Notes under the pieces: generated by a model
What the model saw: only the letters and a program-made list of their open reading frames with translations
Told to the model about the DNA's origin: nothing
The model's database searches: none
Assembly: GCF_017813235.1 (NCBI RefSeq)
Contig: NZ_JAGISH010000001.1
Location: forward strand, 434,001-498,000
Length of the DNA: 64,000 bases
Direction: 5' to 3'
Origin: Sagittula salina
GTDB lineage: Bacteria; Pseudomonadota; Alphaproteobacteria; Rhodobacterales; Rhodobacteraceae
Position numbers and translations under genes: made by a program
In this document: piece by piece, positions 23,482 to 33,229 of the stretch
Layout: every line of letters begins with the position of its first letter
Numbering within the stretch: position 1 is the stretch's first letter

Positions 23482-23873
23482 GAGACCTGCCGCACCCAGT
23501 CTGCGAGGTTGTAGTAGGTCACCACACGGGTGATATGGCCATCCCTGAGGCTGAAGAACGATCCCGCAGGTAGCCGATAGGTCTGGCCTCGTGCCTCCGG
23601 CAGACCCGCGTCGGATGCCTTGTAGGTACCGTTCACGGTGAATTCGGCGGCGCCGCGGGTGCCATCCTCGTTCACGAAGATCACCATATCGGTGAGGTTC
23701 TCGGCGTAGCAGTGATCCATGTGGGCAAGAAATTCGCCGAACTTGACCTTGCCGACGCGGATCTGGCCCTCGTTCACGTGGTGCTCCACATCTGCCGACA
23801 GGCACGCCAGCATTCCCTCCGAATCGCCCGCGTTGAACGCCGCGAAGTAGCGTTCGATCACATCCCGAGCCAT
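23478..23873 (-). CDS. NTF2-like / SnoaL-type (ketosteroid isomerase-fold) protein
   Basis: This 131-residue protein has the NTF2-like cone fold: VIERYFAAFNAGDSEGMLACL (about residues 4-24) is the first helix pair, and SFFSLRDGHITRVVTYYNLADWVRQV the closing strands. Such proteins are small enzymes or binding proteins. The ATG at 23873 (MARDVIERY) has a GGGAGGG site upstream. Its stop overlaps the GNAT start by 4 nt, so the two are coupled. Specific function unknown. Confidence 0.8.
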   Translation of the reverse strand: MARDVIERYFAAFNAGDSEGMLACLSADVEHHVNEGQIRVGKVKFGEFLAHMDHCYAENLTDMVIFVNEDGTRGAAEFTVNGTYKASDAGLPEARGQTYRLPAGSFFSLRDGHITRVVTYYNLADWVRQVS

Positions 23874-23954
23874 GGCACCCTCCCAAAAAACCGTTGTCGG
23901 AAACCGCATAGCCGAAAGCGCGGAGCGGGAAAATACCGCCTTCGGTCGCGGCCT

Positions 23955-24398
23955 TCAGCCGCCCCATGTTTCCTTCAGCCGCTTCACCAGTTGGTCGCGG
24001 GTCTGGCGGTAGGCGTTGAGCTTCTGCTCCCGCGTCTCGCCAATGCCGGTTGGGTCCATGATGGGCCAGTATTCGATCTTGATATGGTAGTAGCGGGTCA
24101 GTTCCAAGGCGCGGCGCTGACTGGCGGGCGACAGCGTCACCACCACGTCGAAACCCGAAAGCATCTCCCCCATCTCCTCCATCTCTTCGAAAGAGCGGGA
24201 GCGGTGGCGCTCCAGTTCGACGCCGATTTCCTTGCAGACTGCGATGGCGAAGCCGTCGATCTCGAGGTCGTTCATGACACCAACCGACTGCACATAGGTT
24301 TCGGTGCCGTAGAGGCGCTTCATGATGCCTTCGGCCATGGGGGAGCGGACCGCATTGTGATCGCAGGCGAATAACACAGATTGCGGCAATTGGCCCAA
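23955..24398 (-). CDS. Low-molecular-weight phosphatase / arsenate reductase-like protein
   Basis: This 147-residue protein has the catalytic P-loop LFACDHNAVRSPMAE (about residues 8-22), a C-x5-R-S loop, and the general-acid Asp in WPIMDPTG (about 120-127). It may be a protein tyrosine phosphatase or an arsenate reductase; the sequence alone does not decide. The likely start is the TTG at 24398, which overlaps the UPF0262 stop region closely (2-nt spacing). Its place between UPF0262 and infA is conserved in Alphaproteobacteria. Confidence 0.82.
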   Translation of the reverse strand: MGQLPQSVLFACDHNAVRSPMAEGIMKRLYGTETYVQSVGVMNDLEIDGFAIAVCKEIGVELERHRSRSFEEMEEMGEMLSGFDVVVTLSPASQRRALELTRYYHIKIEYWPIMDPTGIGETREQKLNAYRQTRDQLVKRLKETWGG

Positions 24399-24399
24399 G

Positions 24400-24879
24400 T
24401 CAGCCCCCGAAGTGCAGCACGCACACCAAGGTGAATAGCCGCCGGGCGGTGGCATCGTCCACCTCTACCTTGCCTTCCAGCCGTTCCTGCAAGATACGCG
24501 CGCCCTCGTTGTGGATGCCACGGCGGGCCATATCGATGGTTTCGATCTGACTGGGCGGCAATGTCTTCACCGCGTCGAAGTAGCTTTTGCAGATCTGGAA
24601 GTAGTCCTTCACCACCTGCCGGAAGGGCGACAGGGAGAGATGAAATTCCGCCGCCTTTTCATCGGTAGCCGTATTGACGTCAAAAACCAGACGCTTGTCA
24701 CGGATCGACAGACCGACGTTGTACGGCCCCGGAGGCACCGGGCGGTCGTCGCGCACAGGGAGGGTGAAACTGTTCTCCTCCATGAGGTCGAACATGGCAA
24801 CGCGGCGCTCCTGCTCGATTTCCGGCGTGGGTGGCGGCAGGTTGGCGTCGTCTAGATCGATATGGGCGATGCGGCTCAT
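24400..24879 (-). CDS. UPF0262 family protein
   Basis: This 159-residue protein belongs to the uncharacterised UPF0262 family restricted mainly to Alphaproteobacteria. Family marks include the early DLMEENSFTLP (about residues 31-41), PYNVGLSIRDKRLVFDV (about 52-68) and FRQVVKDYFQICKSYFDAV (about 85-103). The ATG at 24879 gives the normal family length; the frame is open back to 25053, where an ATG overlaps the hisD stop, so a longer form cannot be excluded. It lies between hisD and the small phosphatase. Confidence 0.88.
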   Translation of the reverse strand: MSRIAHIDLDDANLPPPTPEIEQERRVAMFDLMEENSFTLPVRDDRPVPPGPYNVGLSIRDKRLVFDVNTATDEKAAEFHLSLSPFRQVVKDYFQICKSYFDAVKTLPPSQIETIDMARRGIHNEGARILQERLEGKVEVDDATARRLFTLVCVLHFGG

Positions 24880-25049
24880 GGGACCATCACGGAGCAGAAC
24901 ATTAAAGAAGCATCCTTTCGCAGGTGCAGCAAAAGTTAACCCCCGGTGCGCCGGCTTGGCAAGCGTGACGCACAGGTCTTTCGGATTGATCCACGCCGGG
25001 TCGGGCGGAATGTCGCGGACCGGCCGCACCACCATGCTGGATCGGGGGG

Positions 25050-26351
25050 TCAACCGTTCAGCTTGTTCAACCGCGCTGTGACCGAAAGGCCATGTGCCTC
25101 AAGGCTCTCGGATTGCGCAAGCACCTCTGCGGCGGGGCCGATGGCCTTCAGCGCCTCGGGCGTCATCTTTGCCATTGTGGTCCGCTTGAGGAAGTCCATG
25201 ACCGACAGGCCCGACGAGAAGCGGGCGGAACGAGCGGTTGGCAGCACGTGGTTGGGCCCGCCCACGTAGTCTCCGATCGCCTCCGGCGTCCAGCCGCCGA
25301 GAAAGATCGCGCCGGCATGAACGCATTTCCCGGCCAGCGCGTCGGGGTCGGCGACACAGAGTTCGAGGTGCTCGGGCGCGATACGGTTCGACAGGTCTGC
25401 CGCCTCGTCAAGGTCCTTCACAGTGATGATCGCCCCGAAATCCCGCCAGGAGGCCCCCGCGATGGCGCGTCGCTCAAGCGTTTGCAGGCGTTTATCCACA
25501 GCCGCTGCTACTGCCTGACCAAAGGCCGCGTCGGGCGTGATCAGGAGCGACTGAGCACTCTCGTCGTGCTCCGCCTGGCTCATCAGATCAAGCGCGATCC
25601 AGTCCGGATCATTATCGGCATCCGCGATCACGAGGATCTCTGACGGGCCCGCGATCATGTCGATACCCACCTTGCCAAATACGCGCCGCTTCGCCGCCGC
25701 GACAAAGGCGTTCCCTGGCCCGGTGATCTTGTCCACGGGGGCGATGGTTTCAGTGCCGTAGGCCAGCGCAGCGATCGCCTGTGCGCCGCCGATGCGGTAG
25801 ATTTCATCCACTCCGGCGATGCGCGCAGCCAGCAGCACCAGCGGGTTCACCACGCCATCGGGCGTTGGCACGCAGATCGCGAGCCGCTGTACGCCCGCGA
25901 CCTTGGCAGGGATCGCGTTCATCAACACAGACGAGGGATAAGACGCCAGCCCGCCCGGCACATACAACCCCGCCGCCGAGACGGGCGTCCAGCGCCAGCC
26001 CAGCGTCGCACCATCCGGGTCGGTCCACGACGCGTCTTCCGGCATCTGTCTGACGTGGTAGGCACGGATGCGCTCCGCCGCCTGCTCCAGCGCCTGCGCT
26101 TCGTGTCTCGGGACGCGGGCGCATTCCGCCGCGATCTCCGCATCGGAAAACCGCATGGTTTCGGCGGTCAGCGCGAGGCGGTCGAACTTTGCAGTCAGGG
26201 CCAGCACCGCCGCGTCGCCCTGCCCTCGCACGTCTGCGATGATCCGGGCCACGGTGTCGTCGACATCGGGGCTGTCTTCACGCTTGGCGGAGAGCAGTGC
26301 GCTGAACTGCGTCTCGAAGTCTTGGGAAGCGGAGTCCAGAAAGACGGGCAT
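25050..26351 (-). CDS. hisD: Histidinol dehydrogenase
   Basis: HisD oxidises L-histidinol to L-histidine in two NAD-dependent steps. The 433-residue length is normal. Visible are [16 protein letters not shown] (about residues 203-218), the zinc and catalytic region [11 protein letters not shown] (about 230-240), and [10 protein letters not shown] with the catalytic Glu-His (about 327-336). The ATG at 26351 has an AAGGAG site. It sits in the conserved murA - DUF2948 - hisD - UPF0262 order rather than in a his operon. Confidence 0.97.
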   Translation of the reverse strand: MPVFLDSASQDFETQFSALLSAKREDSPDVDDTVARIIADVRGQGDAAVLALTAKFDRLALTAETMRFSDAEIAAECARVPRHEAQALEQAAERIRAYHVRQMPEDASWTDPDGATLGWRWTPVSAAGLYVPGGLASYPSSVLMNAIPAKVAGVQRLAICVPTPDGVVNPLVLLAARIAGVDEIYRIGGAQAIAALAYGTETIAPVDKITGPGNAFVAAAKRRVFGKVGIDMIAGPSEILVIADADNDPDWIALDLMSQAEHDESAQSLLITPDAAFGQAVAAAVDKRLQTLERRAIAGASWRDFGAIITVKDLDEAADLSNRIAPEHLELCVADPDALAGKCVHAGAIFLGGWTPEAIGDYVGGPNHVLPTARSARFSSGLSVMDFLKRTTMAKMTPEALKAIGPAAEVLAQSESLEAHGLSVTARLNKLNG

Positions 26352-26500
26352 GGCGGTTCTCCTTAACGGTCGCGCGGTGTTTAGCCCGTGGCGCGCCCGC
26401 GCTCAACTAAACAAGTCGGGGCTGACGATGCAAAGAATGTGCGCAGAGCCCACGCTACGGAAACGAACAACCGGATCAGAATGTTCGGGGCAGCGGTTGA

Positions 26501-26557
26501 TGTGGATAACTCCCACGGCGCCATTTTATCCACTGGTGCGAAGGTACTTGTGGATAA
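26501..26557. promoter_or_regulatory. Cluster of three DnaA boxes upstream of hisD
   Basis: TGTGGATAA occurs at 26501-26509 and 26549-26557 (perfect DnaA boxes on the minus strand), and TTATCCACT at 26526-26534 is an 8/9 match on the plus strand. Spacing is 25 and 23 bp. They lie in the 241-bp gap between DUF2948 and hisD. Confidence 0.75.
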
Positions 26558-26592
26558 ACGCGTAACGCCCCGCACTCGCAGGGGATTCTGGA

Positions 26593-27084
26593 TTACGCCC
26601 CGTGGTCTGGGATCTTGCGCGATGGCGCCACGTAGGGGCGGGTCACGTCGCGCAGGCCGACTTCCAGCGCCTCGACCCGGGCGCGCAGGGCGCCATCCCC
26701 GGCAAGCGTCAGCACCACATGGCCATCGGCATCGACCCCCGGTTCCCATGCGACCGTGAGCACCTGAAGGATCATGTCCCTATCGGAGCGGTCCACGCCC
26801 TGGCTCGCGACGCCCTCGACGTGATCGATGACCAGGACCGATTGCACGCGCTCGACCGGGCGGCCCGACCGCTGCGCCACCTCCACATCCTCCCAGCGAA
26901 CCCGGTTGACCAGAAGGCCGAGACGACGCGCAGACTTCTGCCAACGGATCTCGGTCACCGGGAGGACAGCGTCCTGCACCAGCGCAGAGATGACCTGCAA
27001 GTCGTCGGCGTCCATCGCCCCAAGGTTCAGCGGACGTTCGCCGCCATCTTCAAAGCGCGCGTCCTCGGTCCCGGAATCGGTCAT
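26593..27084 (-). CDS. DUF2948 family protein
   Basis: This 163-residue protein of the alphaproteobacterial DUF2948 family has no assigned function. It starts with an acidic leader, then [25 protein letters not shown] (given here only as a landmark, about residues 19-43, in parts), and [14 protein letters not shown] (about 48-61), a pattern of helices and strands without catalytic motifs. Its ATG overlaps the murA stop by 4 nt, so it is translationally coupled to murA. A cell-envelope or regulatory role is only suggested by this context. Confidence 0.88.
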   Translation of the reverse strand: MTDSGTEDARFEDGGERPLNLGAMDADDLQVISALVQDAVLPVTEIRWQKSARRLGLLVNRVRWEDVEVAQRSGRPVERVQSVLVIDHVEGVASQGVDRSDRDMILQVLTVAWEPGVDADGHVVLTLAGDGALRARVEALEVGLRDVTRPYVAPSRKIPDHGA

Positions 27085-28352
27085 TGGCCTTTTACCCGTT
27101 CAATCCTCGCCCCCAAAGCAGAGAGCTTTTCTTCGACATTCTCATAACCGCGGTCGAGGTGGTAGACCCTGTTCACCATGGTTTCCCCTTCCGCCGCAAG
27201 ACCCGCGAGGATCAGGGAAACCGATGCGCGCAAATCGGTCGCCATGACCGGCGCACCCTTCAGCCGCTCCACCCCGGTGACCGTGGCGTGACCGCCATGT
27301 ACCTCGATCCGCGCCCCCATACGGGTCAGTTCCGGCGCATGCATGAAACGGTTCTCGAAGATCTTCTCCTCAAGCACGGAGGTGCCTTCCGCGGTGCACA
27401 TCAGCGCCATCATCTGCGCCTGCAGGTCGGTGGGGAAGCCGGGGAACGGCTCCGTCACCACGTCGACCGCCTTCACCCGGCCATTCTTGCGCGCGACCTT
27501 CAGGCCCTTGTCGGTTTCCTCGACCGAAATGCCCGCCGCGTCGAGCTTTTCGCAGAAAGCCTGCAACAGGGAGATGCGCCCCCCGAGGCAGGTGACCTCC
27601 CCGCCGCAGATTGCCGGAGCCAGCATATAGGTGCCCAACTCGATCCGGTCGGTCACCACGCGATGGGTCGCGCCCCCCAGACGGTCGACGCCCTGAATGG
27701 TGATGGTGGGGGTCCCCTCCCCTTCAATCTGGGCACCCATCTTGCGCAGACACTCCACGAGGTCGACGATCTCGGGTTCGCGCGCGGCATTTTTCAGCAC
27801 GGTGGTGCCCTTCGCCAGCGACGCGGCCATCAGCGCGTTTTCGGTGGCGCCGACCGAGACGATGGGGAATTCGAATGCGCCGCCACGCAAGCCCCCGGTC
27901 GGCGCCTTTGCGTGCACGTAGCCGTCACGGAGGTCCATTTCCGCGCCCAGCGCCTCCATGACCTTCAGGTGCAGATCGACAGGGCGCGCGCCAATGGCGC
28001 AGCCACCCGGCAGCGAAACCTCCGCATAACCAAACCGCGCCAACAGCGGACCCAGCACAAGGATGGAGGCGCGCATCTTGCGCACGATATCGTATTCCGC
28101 GCGCTGCGAGGTCAGGGCGTGGCTGGACATGGCCAGCACCTTGCCCTCATGCATCGCCGTGACCTCAGCGCCCAGCGACTGCAGCAGCAATGTCATGGTA
28201 CGAATGTCTGACAGGCGTGGCGCGTTGGTCAGCGTCAGCGGTTCCTCTGACAGCAACGTCGCGGGCATCAGCGTCAGGCATGCGTTTTTTGCGCCCGCGA
28301 TGGGGATGTCCCCGTTCAGCGGGCCATTGCCCGTTACCAGAATCGAATCCAT
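27081..28352 (-). CDS. murA: UDP-N-acetylglucosamine 1-carboxyvinyltransferase
   Basis: MurA transfers enolpyruvate from PEP to UDP-GlcNAc, the first committed step of peptidoglycan synthesis. The 423-residue protein has the inside-out alpha/beta barrel pattern, with the fosfomycin-sensitive catalytic Cys in [16 protein letters not shown] (about residue 117). [20 protein letters not shown] at 28352 is the normal N-terminus, behind an AAGGAG site; the open frame back to 28481 is basic and unconserved. The short gene at 28384 precedes it by 31 bp. Confidence 0.97.
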   Translation of the reverse strand: MDSILVTGNGPLNGDIPIAGAKNACLTLMPATLLSEEPLTLTNAPRLSDIRTMTLLLQSLGAEVTAMHEGKVLAMSSHALTSQRAEYDIVRKMRASILVLGPLLARFGYAEVSLPGGCAIGARPVDLHLKVMEALGAEMDLRDGYVHAKAPTGGLRGGAFEFPIVSVGATENALMAASLAKGTTVLKNAAREPEIVDLVECLRKMGAQIEGEGTPTITIQGVDRLGGATHRVVTDRIELGTYMLAPAICGGEVTCLGGRISLLQAFCEKLDAAGISVEETDKGLKVARKNGRVKAVDVVTEPFPGFPTDLQAQMMALMCTAEGTSVLEEKIFENRFMHAPELTRMGARIEVHGGHATVTGVERLKGAPVMATDLRASVSLILAGLAAEGETMVNRVYHLDRGYENVEEKLSALGARIERVKGQ

Positions 28353-28383
28353 GCCTGTCCTGCTCCTTGCGCCTGTCACCGCG

Positions 28384-28611
28384 TCATTCGTCGCCGCGCG
28401 GGCCGTTTGTTTCGCTGCCGGTCTGGATACCCGTCTGGCTACCCGACTTTTCACCTGTCTCGCCGTCTTCGTGACCCCCACCAGCGCGGGCCTTCGCCTG
28501 CGCCTTGCGCCGCGCGAGGTTCGCCTTCAGCGCCGCCTTCAGGCGGTCCCCGCGGGCATCCCGCCCGGGTGACGTAGGGTTCTGTGTCGGGGTACGGGTG
28601 CCCTTGTTCAT
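28384..28611 (-). CDS. Small basic conserved protein upstream of murA
   Basis: This 75-residue protein has a central [21 protein letters not shown] helix, which I recognise as a short motif conserved in Rhodobacterales small proteins, flanked by low-complexity polar ends rich in Gly, Thr and Glu. The helix is strongly basic and amphipathic. It lies 31 bp upstream of murA on the same strand. Function unknown; coding status rests on the central motif. Confidence 0.55.
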   Translation of the reverse strand: MNKGTRTPTQNPTSPGRDARGDRLKAALKANLARRKAQAKARAGGGHEDGETGEKSGSQTGIQTGSETNGPRGDE

Positions 28612-28717
28612 CCGCCGGATTTAACGCTTTCCGCCCATCCGGTCCAGCCCGCGCAACGGCGGAAAGCCGCGGAACGCGTGGCGTCACGGACGCCCCATTT
28701 TTTTTCAAAAACGCCTC

Positions 28718-28746
28718 TTGCGCCCTTCGGAGTTAGACCGTAGAAG
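28718..28746 (+). promoter_or_regulatory. Candidate tRNA-Thr promoter
   Basis: TTGCGC (28718-28723) and TAGAAG (28741-28746) are separated by 17 bp and end 12 bp before the tRNA. The -10 match is weak. Confidence 0.4.
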
Positions 28747-28758
28747 CCCCCCCACGGC

Positions 28759-28833
<75 letters not shown>

Positions 28834-29312
28834 CCCCCCTCACTACCCGAATGTTCAGACATTCGCAGATGCGATGGTGAGGCTCATCATTGTCGACGCG
28901 GCAGCAAATTCGTTTTGTTGGTATGCCGCCGCGGCGCTGCAAAATTCCCGAAATATCTCACGATTTAGCCAGTCCGTTCAGGAAACAGCGACGGCATTCG
29001 CGCGCGCAGTGACGACAGCCCGACTTCAATGCCATGTTCCGGGCGAATTCCGGCCGCAGAACCCGCCGATTCTCCCACCAAACCTTACCCGACCGTGACC
29101 TGCCACCAAGGCAGGCCGCGAAGACGCATGGCAAAGCCGATGCGCCGCTTCGATTCGGCAGAAGTGCCGGAAGTGCCTCGATCAAAGATCGCCTCCTCCA
29201 TTCGCCTGCGCGCGCCTCCCTGCTCCCTGCTGGAGACGCGCGTCCCTTGCCCCTGCCGGGGCACACCGCAACCGCGCGCCCCCAAGTCGCCAAGTTGGAA
29301 AGAGCCCGCCCG
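28834..29312. other. Gene-free stretch before the metalloprotease
   Basis: This 479-bp stretch holds no gene I can support. The protease frame is open back to 29034, but that part is basic, low in family features and lacks a ribosome site. I see no clear promoter or terminator; the sequence around 28885-28990 is somewhat less GC-rich than its surroundings. Confidence 0.5.
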
Positions 29313-31889
29313 ATGTGCCTGCAGTGCCTAGCCCGTGACCCCGAACTGACCACCTACGACAGCCATGTTGCCGCCGCGAGTGGATCCGCCACCGTCGATA
29401 CCGTCCGGGCAAGCCTGCCCAGCTATTCGCTGGATCAGGTCGGCACGCAGCTGACCCATGGATACTGGAATTCGACCGGCCGCGACTGGCGGGCCTTCGA
29501 TGTGACTTCCGGCGGAACGCTCACCTACGACGTCTCTCAACTGGACGCCACCGGGCGGGCCACGGCGATACAGGCCTTTGACGCATGGACTGCCGCGACC
29601 GGGATCCAGTTCACCGCTGTCTCTTCGGCAAGCGCCGATATTGTCTTCGTGGACGACAATTCCGGCGCCTACGCCTACAGCTATATCGCCGGGCACACGA
29701 TCACGCAGTCCTACGTCAACGTGCATGCCGGCTGGCAGGCCTACGGCGGTTACTACCTTCAAACCTATATTCACGAGATCGGCCACGCCATGGGCCTCGG
29801 CCACGCGGGCAACTACAACGGCTCTGCCAGCTTCGGGACGAATGCGCATTACCAGCAGGATAGCTGGCAGTATTCGATCATGTCCTACTTCGACCAATGG
29901 GAAAACACCTACACCGACGCCACGCACAACTATGTGGCATCCGCCCAGATGGCGGACATGGTGGCGATGTGGTGGCTTTACGGCACGCCCGGAAATGTCA
30001 ACACCGGCGACACCGTCTACGGCGACGGCACCACTCTGAGCCAGACCGGCATGGGCCTGTCCACCTCCTGGGCGGTGACGATTTTCGACAGCGGCGGCAC
30101 CGATACGATCAACCTTGCCAGCCGCGGTTACGCGCAGCGGATCGACCTGCGCGGAGAGAGCTTTTCCGACATCAACGGCGAGACTGGCAACCTCGCCATC
30201 ATGCGAGGCGCGGTGATCGAAAACGCCCATACCGGCAACGGTTGGGATCACGTGACGACCAATGAAGGCGACAACCACATTCGAACTGGTGGCGGCAACG
30301 ACACCATGGTGGCGTCGACCGGTGACGACACGCTGGATGGGGGCGCAGGCAGCGATACAGTGGAATTTTCGGGCGCCTTCGGAGACTATGCCCTGTCCCA
30401 CACCGACGGCATCACGGTCAGCACAGCCGATGGCGCGACGCAGGTCGTCTCGGTCGAGACGCTGGTCTTTGCCGACGGTACTGCGGTGATCGGCAGCAGC
30501 TCAGAAGGCGCGACCTACAGCTTTACCGCAACCGACGCGGCACATGTGTCTGTCGTCGTGACGTTGGACACTGACCGATCGGCGGCCTGGGCCGCGCTGA
30601 CAGACACCTTTGATGCCTCCGGGACCTTGCTGACCCGGACCACGCTGAACGACAACGGGACCAGCAGCTTCGAAGACTTCACCACCAGCGACACCACTGT
30701 GGCGTTGACGGACGATTCCGATGAATACGCCTGGTCCGCCTGGACAAGGACCTACGACGGCAATGGCACCATCACCGAGAGCGTCATGGTCATGGACAAC
30801 GGCGTGACCCGCACAACGCAATACGAGGACGGCCAGCGCACCCAAATGGCCGCCGCGGACACTCAGGACGTGGCCGCCTGGGATGCATACAGCGACACCT
30901 ATGGCAGCACCGGAGAGCGCACCGGCCAGACGGTGACGTGGGACGACGGGCGCATCATGCAGACAGGCTTCCAAGGCGGTCAACGCAGCACCACCACGGT
31001 GACGGATGCGGCGGACAGCTTCACATGGGCGAGCTATACCGACCGCTACGACGATGCCGGGGCCCGCACCGAACAGGTCATGACCATGGACAACGGACTT
31101 CAGATCAACTCCACATGGAGCGGGAACAGCCGCACCTCCGTCACGGTATCCGATACTGCGGGCCGCCATAGCTGGGACAGTTACACCGACAGTTTCGATG
31201 CCTTGGGTCGGTGTACGCAGCGGGAAATGACCCTGGACAACGGTCTCCAAATCAACACCGGCTTTGCCAATGGGACGCGCAGCAGCGTGACCGTGACCGA
31301 TGGGGGTGATGGCTATTCCTGGTCGAGTTATACCGACACCTTCGACGCCGCCGGCAACCGGACAAGCCAGGTCATGACGCTGGACAACGGGCTTGAGATT
31401 GCAACGGCTTTCAGCGGCGGGGACCCCAGCGCCCGGACGATGACCGACCATAACGACCAGTTCGTTTGGCAAACCGCAACCACCCGCTACGACGCCAGCG
31501 GCCAGGTGACCGAAAAGGCACTCCTGATGGACGACGGCCGCGAAATCTCCACGGCCTATTCCGGCGGTGAGCGGACCTCGACCTCGGTCACGGACAGCGG
31601 CGAAAACTTCAGCTGGCAAAGCTACACCGACCACTTCGACCTCGCCTCCGGGGCGCGCGTCGCAAGGGAACTGACGTTCGACAGCGGGATGGAAATCGAC
31701 ACGGAGTATCACACCAACGGGGCGCGCAGTTCGGTCACGGTGACCGACGGCGGCGGTGCGTTCTTCTGGTCGCATTATACCACGACCTATGACACTGCGG
31801 GCGATGCTCTTGAACGGGTGCTGACCCTGGACAATGGGCAGGAGCTGACCACAACCTTCGCCGAGGAGCCGGACTACGGGCTCGCCTGA
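29313..31889 (+). CDS. Secreted M10-type metalloprotease with RTX motifs and nine 49-residue repeats
   Basis: This 858-residue protein has a zincin domain with HEIGHAMGLGHA (HExxHxxGxxH, about residues 155-166) and the Met-turn SIMSYFDQW (about 190), as in serralysins. A short glycine-rich region follows (GGGNDTMVASTGDDTLDGG, about 328-346), typical of calcium-binding RTX proteins exported by type I secretion without an N-terminal signal peptide. The last half (from about residue 426) is nine copies of a 49-residue unit. The start at 29313 (MCLQCLARDPELTTYD) is the first Met near the family N-terminus. No type I secretion genes lie nearby. Substrate and repeat function unknown. Confidence 0.85.
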   Translation: MCLQCLARDPELTTYDSHVAAASGSATVDTVRASLPSYSLDQVGTQLTHGYWNSTGRDWRAFDVTSGGTLTYDVSQLDATGRATAIQAFDAWTAATGIQFTAVSSASADIVFVDDNSGAYAYSYIAGHTITQSYVNVHAGWQAYGGYYLQTYIHEIGHAMGLGHAGNYNGSASFGTNAHYQQDSWQYSIMSYFDQWENTYTDATHNYVASAQMADMVAMWWLYGTPGNVNTGDTVYGDGTTLSQTGMGLSTSWAVTIFDSGGTDTINLASRGYAQRIDLRGESFSDINGETGNLAIMRGAVIENAHTGNGWDHVTTNEGDNHIRTGGGNDTMVASTGDDTLDGGAGSDTVEFSGAFGDYALSHTDGITVSTADGATQVVSVETLVFADGTAVIGSSSEGATYSFTATDAAHVSVVVTLDTDRSAAWAALTDTFDASGTLLTRTTLNDNGTSSFEDFTTSDTTVALTDDSDEYAWSAWTRTYDGNGTITESVMVMDNGVTRTTQYEDGQRTQMAAADTQDVAAWDAYSDTYGSTGERTGQTVTWDDGRIMQTGFQGGQRSTTTVTDAADSFTWASYTDRYDDAGARTEQVMTMDNGLQINSTWSGNSRTSVTVSDTAGRHSWDSYTDSFDALGRCTQREMTLDNGLQINTGFANGTRSSVTVTDGGDGYSWSSYTDTFDAAGNRTSQVMTLDNGLEIATAFSGGDPSARTMTDHNDQFVWQTATTRYDASGQVTEKALLMDDGREISTAYSGGERTSTSVTDSGENFSWQSYTDHFDLASGARVARELTFDSGMEIDTEYHTNGARSSVTVTDGGGAFFWSHYTTTYDTAGDALERVLTLDNGQELTTTFAEEPDYGLA
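30588..31880 (+). repeat. Nine tandem 147-bp coding repeats in the metalloprotease
   Basis: Each unit starts with a Trp codon: 30588, 30732, 30879, 31026, 31173, 31320, 31467, 31614 and 31767. Six successive intervals are exactly 147 bp. The protein consensus is W-x-S-Y-T-D-x-F/Y-D-x-x-G, then MTLDNGLxI and GxRTSVTVTD. DNA identity between units is moderate, so they are old or diversifying rather than recent copies. Confidence 0.9.
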
Positions 31890-31910
31890 TCATCGCGCCC
31901 GCACGAAATG

Positions 31911-31938
31911 AAAAGGGCGGCCCGAAGCCGCCCTTTTC
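31911..31938. terminator. Bidirectional terminator between the protease and lysC
   Basis: AAAAGGGCGGC-CCGAA-GCCGCCCTTTTC is a perfect 10-bp stem with A and T tracts on both sides, between convergent genes. Confidence 0.9.
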
Positions 31939-31972
31939 AATCAGTCTCGGTGAATGAGCGTCAGCCCCGGCT

Positions 31973-33229
31973 TCAGGCCTTTTCAAGCTCGAAGGCGTCG
32001 TGCAGCGCCTGAACAGCCAGTTCCATGTACTTGCGTTCGATCAGGACGGAGATCTTGATTTCCGACGTGGTGATGACCTGAATGTTGATGTTCTCATCCG
32101 AGAGGACCTTGAACATCTTTGCCGCCACGCCCGCCGCCGAACGCATCCCGATCCCCACGACCGAAACCTTGGCCACGTTCTCTTCGGCTTCGAGGCTATC
32201 GTACTTCAGCGCCCCCGCAGCCTGCGCATCAGCCAGCGCCTTTTCGGCACGCTTCACCTGGTTCACCGGGCAGGAGAAAGTCATGTCGGTGACGCCACCC
32301 TTGTGCCCCTTGTAGTTTTCTTCTGAGACGTTCTGCACGATCATATCGACATTCACACCAGCATCCGCCAGCGTGCCAAAGATCGCCGCGGCGATGCCTG
32401 GACGGTCCTCGATAGTGACGAGGGTCAGCTTCGCCTCGTCACGCGAATAGGCCACACCGGCCACAACCTTGGATTCCATGATATCCTCCTCGTCGCAGAC
32501 CAGCGTGCCTGCCGCGTCGTCCATTTCCTCGAAGCTCGACAGAACGCGCAGCTTCACCTTGTACCGCATGGCCAGCTCGACCGACCGCGTCTGCAGGACC
32601 TTCGCCCCGAGCGAGGCCAGTTCGAGCATCTCCTCAAAGGCGATGCGGTCCAGCTTGCGCGCCTTTTCGCAGATGCGCGGGTCGGTGGTATAGACCCCGT
32701 CCACGTCCGTATAGATGTCGCAACGTTCCGCGTCGAAAGCTGCCGCAAAGGCTACGGCCGTGGTATCCGATCCGCCCCGGCCCAGCGTGGTGATGCGCCC
32801 CTCGGGCGAGATGCCCTGAAAGCCCGCGACCACGGCGACCTTCATGCCCTCACCGAACTTGGCGTTGATGTTGTCAGTCGGGATTTCCTCGATCCGCGCG
32901 TTGGCATGCGCGCCCGTGGTGACCAGCGGCACCTGCCATCCCTGCCAACTGCGGGCCGGGACATCCATCTCCTGCAGGGTCAGGGCCATGAGGCCGGCGG
33001 TAACGTTCTCGCCGGACGATACCACGGCGTCGTACTCGCGCGCGTCGAAAAGCGGAGAGGTTTCCTCCACATAGCCGACCAGCTTGTTGGTTTCACCCGA
33101 CATGGCCGAAACGATGACGATGACATCGTAGCCCTTGGCGACCTCGACGCCGACGCGCTTTGCGGCGCGGCGGATGCGGTCCAGCGTGGCGACGGAAGTG
33201 CCGCCGAATTTCATCACGAGAACGGGCAT
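31973..33229 (-). CDS. lysC: Aspartate kinase
   Basis: LysC phosphorylates aspartate, the first step to lysine, threonine and methionine. The 418-residue protein has the kinase signature VMKFGGTSVA (about residues 4-13), the substrate segment GFQGISPEGRITTLGRGGSDTTA and two ACT regulatory domains in the C-terminal third (about 265-345 and 350-418), so feedback control by end products is expected. No lysine riboswitch is visible upstream. It is convergent with the protease. Confidence 0.96.
   Translation of the reverse strand: MPVLVMKFGGTSVATLDRIRRAAKRVGVEVAKGYDVIVIVSAMSGETNKLVGYVEETSPLFDAREYDAVVSSGENVTAGLMALTLQEMDVPARSWQGWQVPLVTTGAHANARIEEIPTDNINAKFGEGMKVAVVAGFQGISPEGRITTLGRGGSDTTAVAFAAAFDAERCDIYTDVDGVYTTDPRICEKARKLDRIAFEEMLELASLGAKVLQTRSVELAMRYKVKLRVLSSFEEMDDAAGTLVCDEEDIMESKVVAGVAYSRDEAKLTLVTIEDRPGIAAAIFGTLADAGVNVDMIVQNVSEENYKGHKGGVTDMTFSCPVNQVKRAEKALADAQAAGALKYDSLEAEENVAKVSVVGIGMRSAAGVAAKMFKVLSDENINIQVITTSEIKISVLIERKYMELAVQALHDAFELEKA

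Noticed and set aside
26464..26486. LexA-like site GAACA...TGTTC upstream of hisD
   Set aside because: The repeats are inverted with the wrong spacing; the SOS box of this group is the direct repeat GTTC-N7-GTTC.
26501..26557. DnaA boxes as the chromosome origin
   Set aside because: Only three boxes are seen, with no obvious AT-rich unwinding region, and the flanking genes (hisD, DUF2948, murA) are not typical origin neighbours. Kept as a regulatory or titration site.
28834..29312. Long N-terminal extension of the metalloprotease
   Set aside because: The frame is open back to 29034, but that part is basic and featureless, with no ribosome site. The domain starts properly after 29313.
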